A stretch of 7,797 nt of DNA from Stenotrophomonas sp. UBA2302 (GTDB lineage: Bacteria; Pseudomonadota; Gammaproteobacteria; Xanthomonadales; Xanthomonadaceae), in NCBI GenBank assembly GCA_002345545.1, contig DDVW01000059.1, forward strand, positions 645-8,441, in the 5' to 3' direction. The notes below the pieces were generated by a model. The model was not told where the DNA came from. It did not search any database and saw only the letters and a program-made list of their open reading frames with translations. Shown one piece after another: positions 1 to 6,769 of the stretch; the stretch's first letter is position 1, and each line of letters starts with the position of its first letter. Made by a program: the position numbers and the translations under genes.

Positions 1-336
1 GGCGCCGGTGGCGAAGGCGTTGATTTCCGGCGCGTCGTACACCGCCACTTCCGGCATGCCGATACCGGCGGCCTTGGCCTGGCGCGCCACCGTATCCAGC
101 AGCCAGCGCTCGGTCTGGTTGCGCGGCTCGGTGATGACCACCGCGCCGGTACCGCGCTTGGCCATGAACTTGGACAGCAGCAGCGAGATGATGGAACCAC
201 CGAAACCGAAGATCGCGGCCATCACCAGCAAGCCGCTCATCTGCGAGGAGTTCACGCCCAGCAGGGACATGACAACGCTTGCCAGCACAAGCACCGCAAG
301 GTTGGTCAGAAGAAACAGCCCGATACGGGTAAGCAT
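1..336 (-). CDS. htpX: HtpX membrane metalloprotease, N-terminal part (cut by window edge)
   Basis: This is the N-terminal 112 residues of an HtpX-type M48 zinc protease, an inner-membrane enzyme that degrades misfolded or damaged membrane proteins and overlaps in role with FtsH. The start [19 protein letters not shown] gives a first membrane segment at about residues 4-25. A second follows at about 34-55, around the glycine-rich [13 protein letters not shown]. After these come the family-typical stretch [14 protein letters not shown] and a block ending in NAFATGA, which in HtpX lies just before the catalytic domain. The HExxH zinc site is beyond the left edge and cannot be checked. The frame is open to base 1. 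The ATG at 336-334 is chosen because it matches the usual HtpX start, although no good Shine-Dalgarno precedes it. The gene diverges from gluQ. The family assignment is secure from the similarity to E. coli HtpX. Confidence 0.95.
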   Translation of the reverse strand, partial: MLTRIGLFLLTNLAVLVLASVVMSLLGVNSSQMSGLLVMAAIFGFGGSIISLLLSKFMAKRGTGAVVITEPRNQTERWLLDTVARQAKAAGIGMPEVAVYDAPEINAFATGA

Positions 337-374
337 GAGGGGGAGATATCCATGTGCATGGGAAAGTGCGGTAA

Positions 375-403
375 ATCTGCGGCTCGAACCGCTTGAATTC
401 AAG
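375..403 (-). promoter_or_regulatory. Candidate heat-shock (RpoH, sigma-32) promoter of htpX
   Basis: On the minus strand, CTTGAAT (403-397) resembles the sigma-32 -35 element CTTGAAA. After a 14-base spacer, CCGCAGAT (382-375) resembles the -10 element CCCCATNT, with two clear mismatches. Transcription would start near 368, giving a leader of roughly 32 bases before the htpX ATG at 336. The -35 element lies within a perfect 14-base palindrome at 391-404. The gene, the spacing and the distance all fit, because htpX is a heat-shock gene in E. coli. The -10 match is only partial, so this remains an inference. Confidence 0.4.
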
Positions 404-431
404 CACCCGCGCGCGCGAGGATTCAGCTTCG

Positions 432-1319
432 ATGATTTCTTCCTCCTACCGCGGCCGTTTCGCGCCCTCTCCCACCGGTCCCCTGCATCCTGGCTCGCTG
501 CTGGCCGCCTTCGGCAGCTGGTTGCTGGCACGCCATGCCGGCGGCCAATGGCTGGTGCGCATCGAGGACGTCGATCCGCCACGCGAGGTGGCCGGTGCGG
601 CCGACTCGCAACTGGCCACGCTGGCCGCCTTCGGCCTGCACCCGGATCTGCCGGTGGTCTACCAGAGCCGGCGCCACGGACTCTATCGCGCAGCCATCGA
701 CAGCCTGCTGGCACAAGGCAAGGCCTTCCGCTGCCACTGCAGCCGCACCGACCTGGCCGGCCAGCAGGGCATCCACCGTCAATGCGTCGCCGGTCACGAG
801 CGGCCGCATCCGGCGATCCGCCTGCGGGTGGCCGATGGCAGCCACATCGGCTTCGACGATGGCCTGCAGGGCTGTTTCGAGCAATCGGTGGATCGCGAGG
901 TCGGCGATTTCGTGCTGCTGCGCGCCGACGGCTGCTGGGCCTACCAGCTGGCAGTGGTGGTGGATGACGCCGAACAGGGCATCACCCACGTGGTGCGCGG
1001 CGCCGACCTGCTCGACTCCACGCCGCGGCAGATCCTGCTGCAGCAGGCGCTCGGCCTGCCCACGCCGCACTACCTGCACCTGCCGCTGCTGCTGGATGCC
1101 AACGGCCACAAGCTTTCCAAATCGCTGGCGGCGCTGCCGGTGGATGGTCGCCAGCCGCTGCCGGTGCTGCGCTGGTTGTGGACCGCACTGGGCCAGTCGC
1201 CGTCCCGGCTGGAGACGGCCACCACCCTGCCGGAGCTGCTGCAACAGGCGGCGGCCGGCTTCGAGCCGGCGCGACTGCGTACCGCCGCACCAAAGCCCGG
1301 CGACATTCCCCCGGGCTGA
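432..1319 (+). CDS. gluQ: Glutamyl-Q tRNA(Asp) synthetase (GluQ-RS)
   Basis: This is a 295-residue paralogue of glutamyl-tRNA synthetase that lacks the anticodon-binding domain. It activates glutamate and attaches it to the queuosine base at the wobble position of tRNA(Asp). The class I entry [17 protein letters not shown] is at residues 7-23, with the HIGH-type motif reading HPGS (19-22). The KMSKS-type motif is KLSKS at 227-231. IEDVDPPR and the [14 protein letters not shown] stretch are typical of the Glu-specific catalytic domain. A putative zinc cluster is C101, C103 and C118; the usual tyrosine ligand is not obvious, and H115 may replace it. The length of about 295 residues is normal for the family. 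ATG 432 is chosen over the upstream in-frame TTG 393 because it sits directly before the conserved SPTG motif and follows GAGGA at 417-421. phaB follows after 57 bases, so the two may be co-transcribed. There is no neighbouring dksA in view, unlike in many gammaproteobacteria. Confidence 0.93.
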   Translation: MISSSYRGRFAPSPTGPLHPGSLLAAFGSWLLARHAGGQWLVRIEDVDPPREVAGAADSQLATLAAFGLHPDLPVVYQSRRHGLYRAAIDSLLAQGKAFRCHCSRTDLAGQQGIHRQCVAGHERPHPAIRLRVADGSHIGFDDGLQGCFEQSVDREVGDFVLLRADGCWAYQLAVVVDDAEQGITHVVRGADLLDSTPRQILLQQALGLPTPHYLHLPLLLDANGHKLSKSLAALPVDGRQPLPVLRWLWTALGQSPSRLETATTLPELLQQAAAGFEPARLRTAAPKPGDIPPG

Positions 1320-1331
1320 GCGCAGTTTCAT

Positions 1332-1337
1332 TAGAAT
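1332..1337 (+). promoter_or_regulatory. Possible -10 element upstream of phaB
   Basis: TAGAAT in the gluQ-phaB gap matches the sigma-70 -10 consensus TATAAT at five of six positions. It lies 39 bases before the phaB ATG. At the right distance upstream the sequence is C-rich (around 1307-1314) and no -35 hexamer is recognisable. A phaB promoter separate from gluQ is therefore only a possibility. Confidence 0.25.
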
Positions 1338-1376
1338 CACCGGCTCCCCTGCGTCCCTCGCCCTGGAGCGTTGCCC

Positions 1377-2117
1377 ATGACATCTCGCGTTGCACTGGTC
1401 ACTGGTGGTACTGGCGGTATCGGCTCGGCCATCTGCCAGCGGCTTGCCGATCAAGGGCACCGGGTTGCCAGCAACTTCCGCAATGCGGAAAAGGCCCGGC
1501 AGTGGCAACAGAAGATGCAGGCCGAGGGCTACGACATCGCCCTGTTCGAAGGCGATGTCGCCGATCCGGAAAGCAGCCGCGAGCTGATCCAGACGGTGGA
1601 AGCGCAGCTGGGGCCGGTGGAGATCCTGGTCAACAATGCCGGCATCACCCGCGATACCACTTTCCACCGCATGACCGCCGAACAATGGCATGAGGTGATC
1701 AACACCAACCTCAATTCGGTGTTCAACGTCACCCGTCCGGTGATCGAAGGCATGCGCAAGCGCGGCTGGGGCCGGGTGATCCAGATCAGCTCGATCAACG
1801 GCCTCAAGGGCCAGTACGGCCAGGCCAACTATGCCGCGGCCAAGGCCGGCATGCACGGCTTCACCATTTCGCTGGCGCGCGAGAACGCCGGCTTCGGCAT
1901 CACCGTCAACACCATCTCGCCGGGCTACGTGGCCACCGACATGGTGATGGCGGTGCCGGAGGAAGTGCGCGCCAAGATCATCGCCGACATTCCCACCGGA
2001 CGCCTCGGCACGCCCGGGGAAATCGCCTATGCGGTGGCCTTCCTGGTCGCCGAAGAGGCGGCGTGGATCACCGGTTCGAACCTGGACATCAACGGCGGCC
2101 ACCACATGGGCTGGTGA
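1377..2117 (+). CDS. phaB: Acetoacetyl-CoA reductase PhaB (PhbB), SDR family
   Basis: This 246-residue short-chain dehydrogenase reduces acetoacetyl-CoA to (R)-3-hydroxybutyryl-CoA with NADPH, the second step of polyhydroxybutyrate synthesis, in the cytoplasm. The cofactor motif TGGTGGIG is at 9-16 and NNAG at 86-89. The catalytic residues are S139, Y152 and K156, in ISSINGLKGQYGQANY followed by AAAK. This block is very close to the one in Cupriavidus necator PhaB, where the stretch between the catalytic Ser and Tyr binds acetoacetyl-CoA. SPGYVATDM and the C-terminal ITGSNLDINGGHHMGW are also characteristic, and the length matches the family's 246. The ATG at 1377 has GGAG at 1365-1368; the in-frame TTG at 1371 would sit too close to that site. 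phaR follows after 141 bases, which supports a PHA role over a fatty-acid FabG. Nevertheless, FabG and PhaB are close relatives, and activity on longer 3-ketoacyl substrates cannot be excluded. Confidence 0.9.
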   Translation: MTSRVALVTGGTGGIGSAICQRLADQGHRVASNFRNAEKARQWQQKMQAEGYDIALFEGDVADPESSRELIQTVEAQLGPVEILVNNAGITRDTTFHRMTAEQWHEVINTNLNSVFNVTRPVIEGMRKRGWGRVIQISSINGLKGQYGQANYAAAKAGMHGFTISLARENAGFGITVNTISPGYVATDMVMAVPEEVRAKIIADIPTGRLGTPGEIAYAVAFLVAEEAAWITGSNLDINGGHHMGW

Positions 2118-2175
2118 GTGCCATGCTGCAGCCGGCCACAGGTCGTGCTGCGCAACATAAAAACCGTGCTTTCCA

Positions 2176-2207
2176 GCCTGCAACCTGTACTTTTGGCGGT
2201 TGCAAGC
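2176..2207 (+). promoter_or_regulatory. Imperfect inverted repeat upstream of phaR, candidate PhaR operator
   Basis: In the 141-base phaB-phaR gap, GCCTGCAACC (2176-2185) and GGTTGCAAGC (2198-2207) are inverted copies pairing at nine of ten positions around a 12-base centre. The same gap carries further TGC/GCAA elements: TGCGCAAC at 2149-2156 and GTTGCACTGCGC at 2211-2222. PhaR proteins of other bacteria bind TGC/GCA-rich repeats and repress their own gene. Position and composition therefore fit an autoregulatory operator, but the repeat could equally be an RNA hairpin in the leader. TTGCAA at 2200-2205 with CATGCT at 2223-2228 is a weak promoter-like pair at 17-base spacing. Confidence 0.4.
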
Positions 2208-2258
2208 CCTGTTGCACTGCGCCATGCTGGACGCCTGACCGTGATGAGTACCTGCTTA

Positions 2259-2771
2259 ATGGCTGCGACCCGCATCATCAAGAAGTATCCCAATCGCCGA
2301 CTCTACGACACCGAGATTTCCAGCTACATCACCATCGAGGATGTCCGCCAGCTGATCCTGGACGGCGAGACGTTCGAAGTTCGCGATGCCAAGAGCGGCG
2401 AGGACCTGACCCGCTCGGTATTGCTGCAGATCATCGCCGACAAGGAGCAGGACGGCGAACCGATGCTGTCCACCCAGCTGCTGAGCCAGATGATCCGTTT
2501 TTACGGCGATTCGCTGCAGGGCTTCATGGGCAACTATCTGGAACGCAGCATGCAGGTGTTCCTCGACCAGCAGCAGCAGTTCCGCCAGCAGATGGGCAAC
2601 CTGCTCGGGCAGGCACCGTGGGCGATGATGAACCAGCTCACCGAACGCAACCTGGAGCTGTGGCAGGAATTCCAGCGCAACATGGGCGCCGGTTTCGGCC
2701 GTCCGCCGGGCGCCCCGGGCAAACCGGCCGAGCCGCCGCCGGCACCGGGCAAGACCCGCAGCAAACGCTGA
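2259..2771 (+). CDS. phaR: PhaR, polyhydroxyalkanoate-responsive transcriptional repressor
   Basis: This 170-residue protein belongs to the PHA/PHB accumulation regulator family. Such proteins repress phasin genes and their own gene, and leave DNA when they bind growing polymer granules. The DNA-binding domain is at about residues 4-65 and opens with the hallmark RIIKKYPNRRLYDTEISSYI (residues 5-24), followed by DVRQLILDGETFEVRDAKSG. The accumulation-regulator domain covers about 70-115 and includes QLLSQMIRFYGDSLQGFM. After this comes a glutamine-rich helical stretch (FLDQQQQFRQQMGNLLGQ), a tail region ELWQEFQRNMG, and a disordered Pro/Gly/Lys end. ATG 2259 gives the standard family start MAATR. 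ATG 2244 would add only five residues and cannot be ruled out. The GTG at 2118 would add 47 residues unlike the family, and these cover the probable regulatory region. The gene is downstream of phaB on the same strand and ends in a strong terminator. No phaC or phaP is visible nearby. Confidence 0.92.
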   Translation: MAATRIIKKYPNRRLYDTEISSYITIEDVRQLILDGETFEVRDAKSGEDLTRSVLLQIIADKEQDGEPMLSTQLLSQMIRFYGDSLQGFMGNYLERSMQVFLDQQQQFRQQMGNLLGQAPWAMMNQLTERNLELWQEFQRNMGAGFGRPPGAPGKPAEPPPAPGKTRSKR

Positions 2772-2779
2772 CCCACAGC

Positions 2780-2811
2780 AGAAGGCCGACGCAAGCGTCG
2801 GCCTTCTTTTT
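2780..2811 (+). terminator. Rho-independent terminator of phaR
   Basis: A perfect 13-base-pair stem (AGAAGGCCGACGC at 2780-2792 with its complement at 2795-2807) is closed by a very tight AA loop, in practice CAAG with the last pair open. It runs into a T tract at 2807-2811. It starts 8 bases after the phaR stop. The minus-strand GumN-family gene ends at 2833, so the hairpin lies between converging transcripts. On the minus strand, however, the stem is not followed by a T run, so it is expected to work mainly for phaR. Confidence 0.93.
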
Positions 2812-2832
2812 GTCTGCCGCCTTGCGATTGGT

Positions 2833-3777
2833 TCAGCGTTTGCAGCTGCTGCAGATCCGCTCGACCTTGTAGCCTTGCGCACGCAGTTTCTCGACCACGC
2901 CATCCTCGCCCAGCAGGTGCAGCGCGCCCACCACCACCAGGGTGTCGCCCTGCCCGGCCTGCAACCACGGCTGCAACAGCGGCAACCAGGCATCGTTGCG
3001 ATCGACGTTGATGCGCTGGTACAGGTCCGGATACTGCCGCTTCATTTCGACAGCCATGTCGCGCCACAGCAGGTCCGCATCGCCGCGCCGCCAGGCATCG
3101 TGCAGGCGTTGGCTCTGCTCGTCGCCCTTGCCGGCCAGTTCAAGCGCTTCACGCAGCAGCTGGCGCTGCTCTTCGGTCCCCATGCCATCGAGCATGCGGA
3201 TCTGCGCGGCAGCGCTCTCAAGGCCGGTCGCCGGCTTGCCGGCCTTCTGTGCCCGCTCCATCAGGTGGCGGTCCAGGCCGGACTGCGGATCCAGCCCCTG
3301 CCGGGTCATCTGCGCGATGCTGACCGTCAGGCCGACAAACCACGGCTTGAGCCCCGACAGGCGGTCCAGCGGCATGCTGTTGTCGTTGGCCCAGTCCTGC
3401 AGCAGCTGCCAGGTGTCCGCATCGAGATCGTCCTTGAGCAGGCGGCCATCGGTGCGTACCGCCGCCTGCAGCATCTGCGCCGCCAGCGCCGGCGAGTTCA
3501 TCTCCTCCGATGACAGTTCGAACACCACCCGCTGGGCGCTGGAGAACGCCTGGTCCACGTCCTTGGACACCGGATAGTCGCTGGGCTTGAGCAGGTGGAA
3601 CGACCCGAGCAGGTAGAGCGCGCTGCCCTGCGTACCTGACACCTTCCACAGCAGCGGCACCGGCGGCGCCTGGGCGTCCGGCTTCACGTCCGGCGGTGCC
3701 GGACGGGCGGCCGCCAGCGGCGCCACCAGCATGGCCGCAGCCAGCAGCATTCCTGCCGTGCGCATCATCCACTTCAT
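2833..3777 (-). CDS. TraB/GumN-family exported protein
   Basis: This 314-residue protein belongs to the TraB/GumN (Tiki-related) superfamily, named partly after GumN of the Xanthomonas gum cluster. Its substrate is unknown; the eukaryotic Tiki relatives are metal-dependent proteases. An N-terminal signal peptide is clear: MKWMMR, a hydrophobic run to about residue 20, and PLAAA with likely cleavage after A24. The mature protein begins with a Pro-rich segment. Both superfamily GxxH motifs are present, GSFH at 58-61 and GALH at 284-287, with VFELS and GLES between them carrying conserved acidic residues. These are the presumed metal and catalytic positions. The C-terminus ends in CSSC (309-312) followed by KR. 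The start at 3777 overlaps the upstream stop as ATGA and has GAGGTGA four bases before it. An open extension to 3891 would add residues before the signal peptide and is rejected. It is the last gene of the mutL block. Function: predicted periplasmic enzyme, role unknown. Confidence 0.88.
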   Translation of the reverse strand: MKWMMRTAGMLLAAAMLVAPLAAARPAPPDVKPDAQAPPVPLLWKVSGTQGSALYLLGSFHLLKPSDYPVSKDVDQAFSSAQRVVFELSSEEMNSPALAAQMLQAAVRTDGRLLKDDLDADTWQLLQDWANDNSMPLDRLSGLKPWFVGLTVSIAQMTRQGLDPQSGLDRHLMERAQKAGKPATGLESAAAQIRMLDGMGTEEQRQLLREALELAGKGDEQSQRLHDAWRRGDADLLWRDMAVEMKRQYPDLYQRINVDRNDAWLPLLQPWLQAGQGDTLVVVGALHLLGEDGVVEKLRAQGYKVERICSSCKR

Positions 3778-4715
3778 TCGGTCACCTCGTCGCTTGGGGT
3801 CACATAAGCCTTCTCGCCCGCCTCGACCAGCAGGTCCATGCGGTTTTCCGGCGGCGGCAGCGGACAGGTGGCAAAGGGCGTGAACGCACACGGCGGGTTG
3901 TAGGCGCGATTGAAGTCGACCACCACCTGGCTGTTCGCATCCGGCACCTCCAGATCGATATAGCGGCCGGCGGCATAACTGCCACGGCCGCTGCTGCGGT
4001 CGGCAAAGATGATCTGCAGCGGTCGCCCCGGCTCACCCAGCGCTTCCAGCCGCCAGGTGCGGCCCTCGCGCTCGAACTCCACTACACCGGCATTGGCCTG
4101 CGCGGTGGTGGTGCCGGTGATATCGACAATCGGCAGGGTCTTGTCGGCAGCGTGGGGAACGAACCGTGCGGTAATGCGCCAGTCCGGGCCCAGCGGCCAG
4201 TAGTCCAGATGGGTGAAGCGCATGCGCGCCGGTGCATCGGCGTGCTTGACCCGCAACGCATGGCGGCTGCCGCGCTGGATCAGGCTCAGCGCGCCCTTGC
4301 CGTCATCGAAGTGGATCACGGTCGGCTCGGCCTCGGCGTCGCTGTAAAAACGGATGCGCTCCTTGAGCGGCCGGCCCTCCACCTGCAGGCTCACACCGGG
4401 CTCGGGGGTGAACCACAGCGCCCCGCCTTCGCGCGACACCATGCCCATGCGGGGCGGCCCCACCGCTAGGCGAATGCCGCTGGTGCTGCCGCTGCCGATG
4501 TAGTGCGCCTTCAGTTCCAGCCAGTGCAGGCCGACCAGACTGGTCCAGCCATCGACCATCAACAGTTCGGTCAGGCGCTGCTCGCGCCACAGCTGGTTTT
4601 CACGCTTGAAGCCGGCATCGACCTTGACCGGTGCCGGCGCGAGCGCCTCGTCCCTGTCCCCGCAACCGGCGACCAGCATCACGACGACCAGCGCCGCACT
4701 TCCCCAAAGTCTCAT
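3774..4715 (-). CDS. DUF1684-domain lipoprotein
   Basis: This 313-residue protein of unknown function carries a full DUF1684 domain. The start MRLWGSAALVVVMLVAGC contains a lipobox (VAGC) with the lipidated cysteine at C18. Gly at +2 does not give the inner-membrane retention signal, so outer-membrane attachment is likely. The domain shows its conserved landmarks: SLVGLHWLELKAHYIGSG near the start, YWPLGPDWRITARF in the middle, and a near-diagnostic end DFNRAYNPPCAFTPFATC, then PLPPPENRMDLLVEAGEK. ATG 4715 lies one base after the mutL stop (TGAGATG), with only a weak G-rich site before it, so translation probably depends on ribosomes finishing mutL. An upstream extension to 4784 would overlap mutL and bury the signal peptide. 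Its stop overlaps the GumN-family start by four bases. The biochemical role is not known, and I do not assign one. Confidence 0.9.
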   Translation of the reverse strand: MRLWGSAALVVVMLVAGCGDRDEALAPAPVKVDAGFKRENQLWREQRLTELLMVDGWTSLVGLHWLELKAHYIGSGSTSGIRLAVGPPRMGMVSREGGALWFTPEPGVSLQVEGRPLKERIRFYSDAEAEPTVIHFDDGKGALSLIQRGSRHALRVKHADAPARMRFTHLDYWPLGPDWRITARFVPHAADKTLPIVDITGTTTAQANAGVVEFEREGRTWRLEALGEPGRPLQIIFADRSSGRGSYAAGRYIDLEVPDANSQVVVDFNRAYNPPCAFTPFATCPLPPPENRMDLLVEAGEKAYVTPSDEVTE

Positions 4716-4716
4716 C

Positions 4717-6573
4717 TCAACGCCCCCGCAGGAACCAGCGATCAATTTCAGCCAGAGAAAAACGCGCCCACGTCGGGCGGCCATGGTTGCATTGCCCGGA
4801 ACGCTCGGTGATCTCCATGTCGCGCAGCAGGGCGTTCATTTCAGGCAGCGTCAGCCGCCGGTTGGCGCGTACCGCACCGTGGCAGGCCATCGTCGACAGC
4901 AGCTCGTCACGGGCACTGGCGATGCGCCGGCTCTGGCCATGCTCGCGCAGGTCGGTGAGCACGTCGCGCAGCAGCCCTTCCGGCTCGGCATTGGCCAGCA
5001 GCGCCGGGATGCTGCGCACATGCAGCGAGCCGGGCCCGGAGCGGGTGATCTCGAAACCCAGCTCGGCCAGCGTTGCCGCCTCGCGCTCGGCGACATCGGC
5101 ATCGCGCTCGCCCACCGCCAGGGTGATCGGCACCAGCAACGGCTGCGCATGCAGGCCAATGCCGTCATGCGCGGTCTTCAACCGTTCATAGCCGATGCGC
5201 TCATGCGCGGCATGCATGTCCACCACGATCAGGCCTTCGGCGTTCTCGGCCAGGATGTAGATGCCGTGCAGCTGGGCGATGGCATAGCCCAAGGGCGGCA
5301 CGCCACTGTCTGCGGCCGTTGCCGGCAGCGCCTGGGCGGGCGTCTGCAGGCTGTCGCCGGCAGGACTGGAATACAGCGCGGCATAGGCCGACGGCGCCTC
5401 GGCCACCTGCAGGCCCAGCGGGGATTGCCGCGCCTGCCAGTTGCCGTTGCTTCCCACGCCGGTGCTGCCGGGCGGGCGGCCCAGCACATAACCGCCACCG
5501 TAAGCACCTGCCGCAGGCGTGGCCTGCGCGGCCATATGCGCCGGATACCCTGGCGCCATCGCGGCCGGTTCCATGCCAGCGCGGGTTTCGGCCAGCGCTT
5601 CCTTGAGCGTGCGATAGACGAAGTCGTGGATCAGCCGCGCATCGCGGAAACGCACTTCGTGCTTGGCCGGGTGCACGTTGACGTCCACCCGGGTCGGATC
5701 CAGCTCCAGGAACAGCACATAGGCCGGCTGGCGACCGTGATACAGCACATCGCCATAGGCCATTTTCACCGCATGGCTGACACTGCGATCACGCACCGAG
5801 CGGCCATTGACGTACAGATACTGCTGGTCGGTACTGGCCCGCGAATACTGCGGCTGCGCGATCCAGCCATGCAGGCGCAGCCCGGCCGCACTGTGATCCA
5901 CGCGCAGCGCCTGCCGGGCGAAATCCTCACCCAGCGTTTCCCCCAGCCGCGCATCCGAATACAGGTCACCGGGCTTGTAGCGGCGCGAGGCCTTGCCGTT
6001 GTGCGACACCCGCAACTCGACATCCGGCCGCGCCAGCGCCAGCGAGCGCAGCCATTCTTCGATATGGCCCAGCTCGGTGCGTTCGGCGCGCAGGAACTTG
6101 CGGCGTGCCGGCACGTTGTAGAACAGCTCGCGCACCTCCACGGTGGTGCCCGGCGCATGTGCGCGCGGCATCACCTCGCCGAGCCGGCCACCTTCGACCT
6201 GCAGGGCCGCGCCATGCTCGTCATCGGCCTGGCGCGAGGCCATGCTGAAACGGCTGACCGAGGCGATAGACGGCAACGCTTCGCCACGGAAGCCCAGTGT
6301 CGCCACCGCTTCCAGATCATCCAGGCTGGCGATCTTGCTGGTGGCATGCCGCGATACCGCCAGCGGCAACTGGTCGGCGGCAATGCCGCCGCCGTTGTCG
6401 CGGATACGGATCAGCCGCACACCGCCTTCTTCCAGGTCGATATCGACGCGGGTGGCACCGGCATCGAGCGCGTTCTCGACCAGTTCCTTGACCACCGAGG
6501 CGGGCCGCTCGACCACTTCACCGGCGGCGATCTGGTTGATCAGGATTTCCGGCAGCGGACGGATCGAACTCAT
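4717..6573 (-). CDS. mutL: DNA mismatch repair protein MutL, endonuclease type
   Basis: This 618-residue MutL links MutS mismatch recognition to strand cutting. The GHKL ATPase domain covers about residues 1-330. Its motif I is [11 protein letters not shown] (29-39, with E33 and N34 for catalysis and Mg), motif II is DNGGGI (59-64), and GFRGEAL is at 94-100; [12 protein letters not shown] and [12 protein letters not shown] are further conserved blocks. A linker rich in Ala, Gly and Pro occupies roughly 345-430. The C-terminal dimerisation domain carries DMHA-x2-E-x4-E (D452 to E463), ACHGAVRA around C564 and CNHGRP at 595-600. This is the metal-binding set of nicking MutL proteins, absent from E. 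coli MutL. It fits organisms without MutH. ATG 6573 has AGGAGG at 6586-6581, seven bases away; an upstream in-frame extension to 6594 would cover that site. amiC lies 196 bases upstream on the same strand, and the lipoprotein gene follows directly. Confidence 0.97.
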   Translation of the reverse strand: MSSIRPLPEILINQIAAGEVVERPASVVKELVENALDAGATRVDIDLEEGGVRLIRIRDNGGGIAADQLPLAVSRHATSKIASLDDLEAVATLGFRGEALPSIASVSRFSMASRQADDEHGAALQVEGGRLGEVMPRAHAPGTTVEVRELFYNVPARRKFLRAERTELGHIEEWLRSLALARPDVELRVSHNGKASRRYKPGDLYSDARLGETLGEDFARQALRVDHSAAGLRLHGWIAQPQYSRASTDQQYLYVNGRSVRDRSVSHAVKMAYGDVLYHGRQPAYVLFLELDPTRVDVNVHPAKHEVRFRDARLIHDFVYRTLKEALAETRAGMEPAAMAPGYPAHMAAQATPAAGAYGGGYVLGRPPGSTGVGSNGNWQARQSPLGLQVAEAPSAYAALYSSPAGDSLQTPAQALPATAADSGVPPLGYAIAQLHGIYILAENAEGLIVVDMHAAHERIGYERLKTAHDGIGLHAQPLLVPITLAVGERDADVAEREAATLAELGFEITRSGPGSLHVRSIPALLANAEPEGLLRDVLTDLREHGQSRRIASARDELLSTMACHGAVRANRRLTLPEMNALLRDMEITERSGQCNHGRPTWARFSLAEIDRWFLRGR

Positions 6574-6769
6574 GCCGCAGCCTCCTGCGAACACGGAGAA
6601 GCGGGTGAGGCGGAGGAAAAACGAGGGATGATCAGACAGACATCATGCATATGCAGATGATAGCCGAGCATCGCCCTTTCACCGGGCCGGTTCGGGTATC
6701 AGAGGAGCTATCGGCGACGCTGGCCAACCGCAACTTGCGCCACGCCGGCGGCCCCACGACGCCCCGGCC
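6574..6769 (-). other. amiC-mutL intergenic region with a weak -10 candidate
   Basis: This is the longest non-coding stretch in the window (196 bases). I find no intrinsic terminator after the amiC stop, so read-through into mutL is plausible. A local AT-rich patch holds TATCAT on the minus strand (6662-6657), five of six matches to a sigma-70 -10. The stretch about 17 bases upstream is G-rich with no convincing -35. A perfect 10-base palindrome TGCATATGCA (6646-6655) lies just downstream of that -10. A run of five T on the minus strand (around 6617-6621) has no GC stem before it. An internal mutL promoter is possible but not shown. Confidence 0.35.
6581..6586 (-). promoter_or_regulatory. Strong ribosome binding site of mutL
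   Basis: The minus strand reads AGGAGG, a full match to the anti-Shine-Dalgarno core, seven bases before ATG 6573. It fixes the mutL start and is by far the best site in the window. The downstream genes of the block have weaker sites and appear coupled to their predecessors. Confidence 0.88.

Noticed and set aside
350..361. CCATGTGCATGG inverted repeat in the htpX leader
   Set aside because: Five-base arms with a two-base gap cannot form a useful hairpin, and chance occurrence is likely.
371..375. GTAAA as a CpxR box for htpX
   Set aside because: CpxR sites need two GTAAA copies five bases apart; only one copy is present.
423..2225. 600-residue open frame on the minus strand opposite gluQ and phaB
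   Set aside because: It spans two well-identified genes and their gap, has a low-complexity shadow composition and no family motif.
2118..2258. Upstream GTG start that would extend PhaR by 47 residues
   Set aside because: The extension does not resemble PhaR N-termini, abuts the phaB stop with no ribosome site, and covers the inverted repeat region.
6646..6655. Palindrome TGCATATGCA upstream of mutL as a repressor site
   Set aside because: It is only ten bases, the flanks break the symmetry, and no nearby regulator or repeat copy supports it.
4606..6660. 684-residue open frame on the plus strand opposite mutL
   Set aside because: It lies antisense to the whole of mutL, is rich in His, Arg, Gln and Ala as expected of a GC-rich shadow frame, and shows no recognisable domain. 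mutL is certain.
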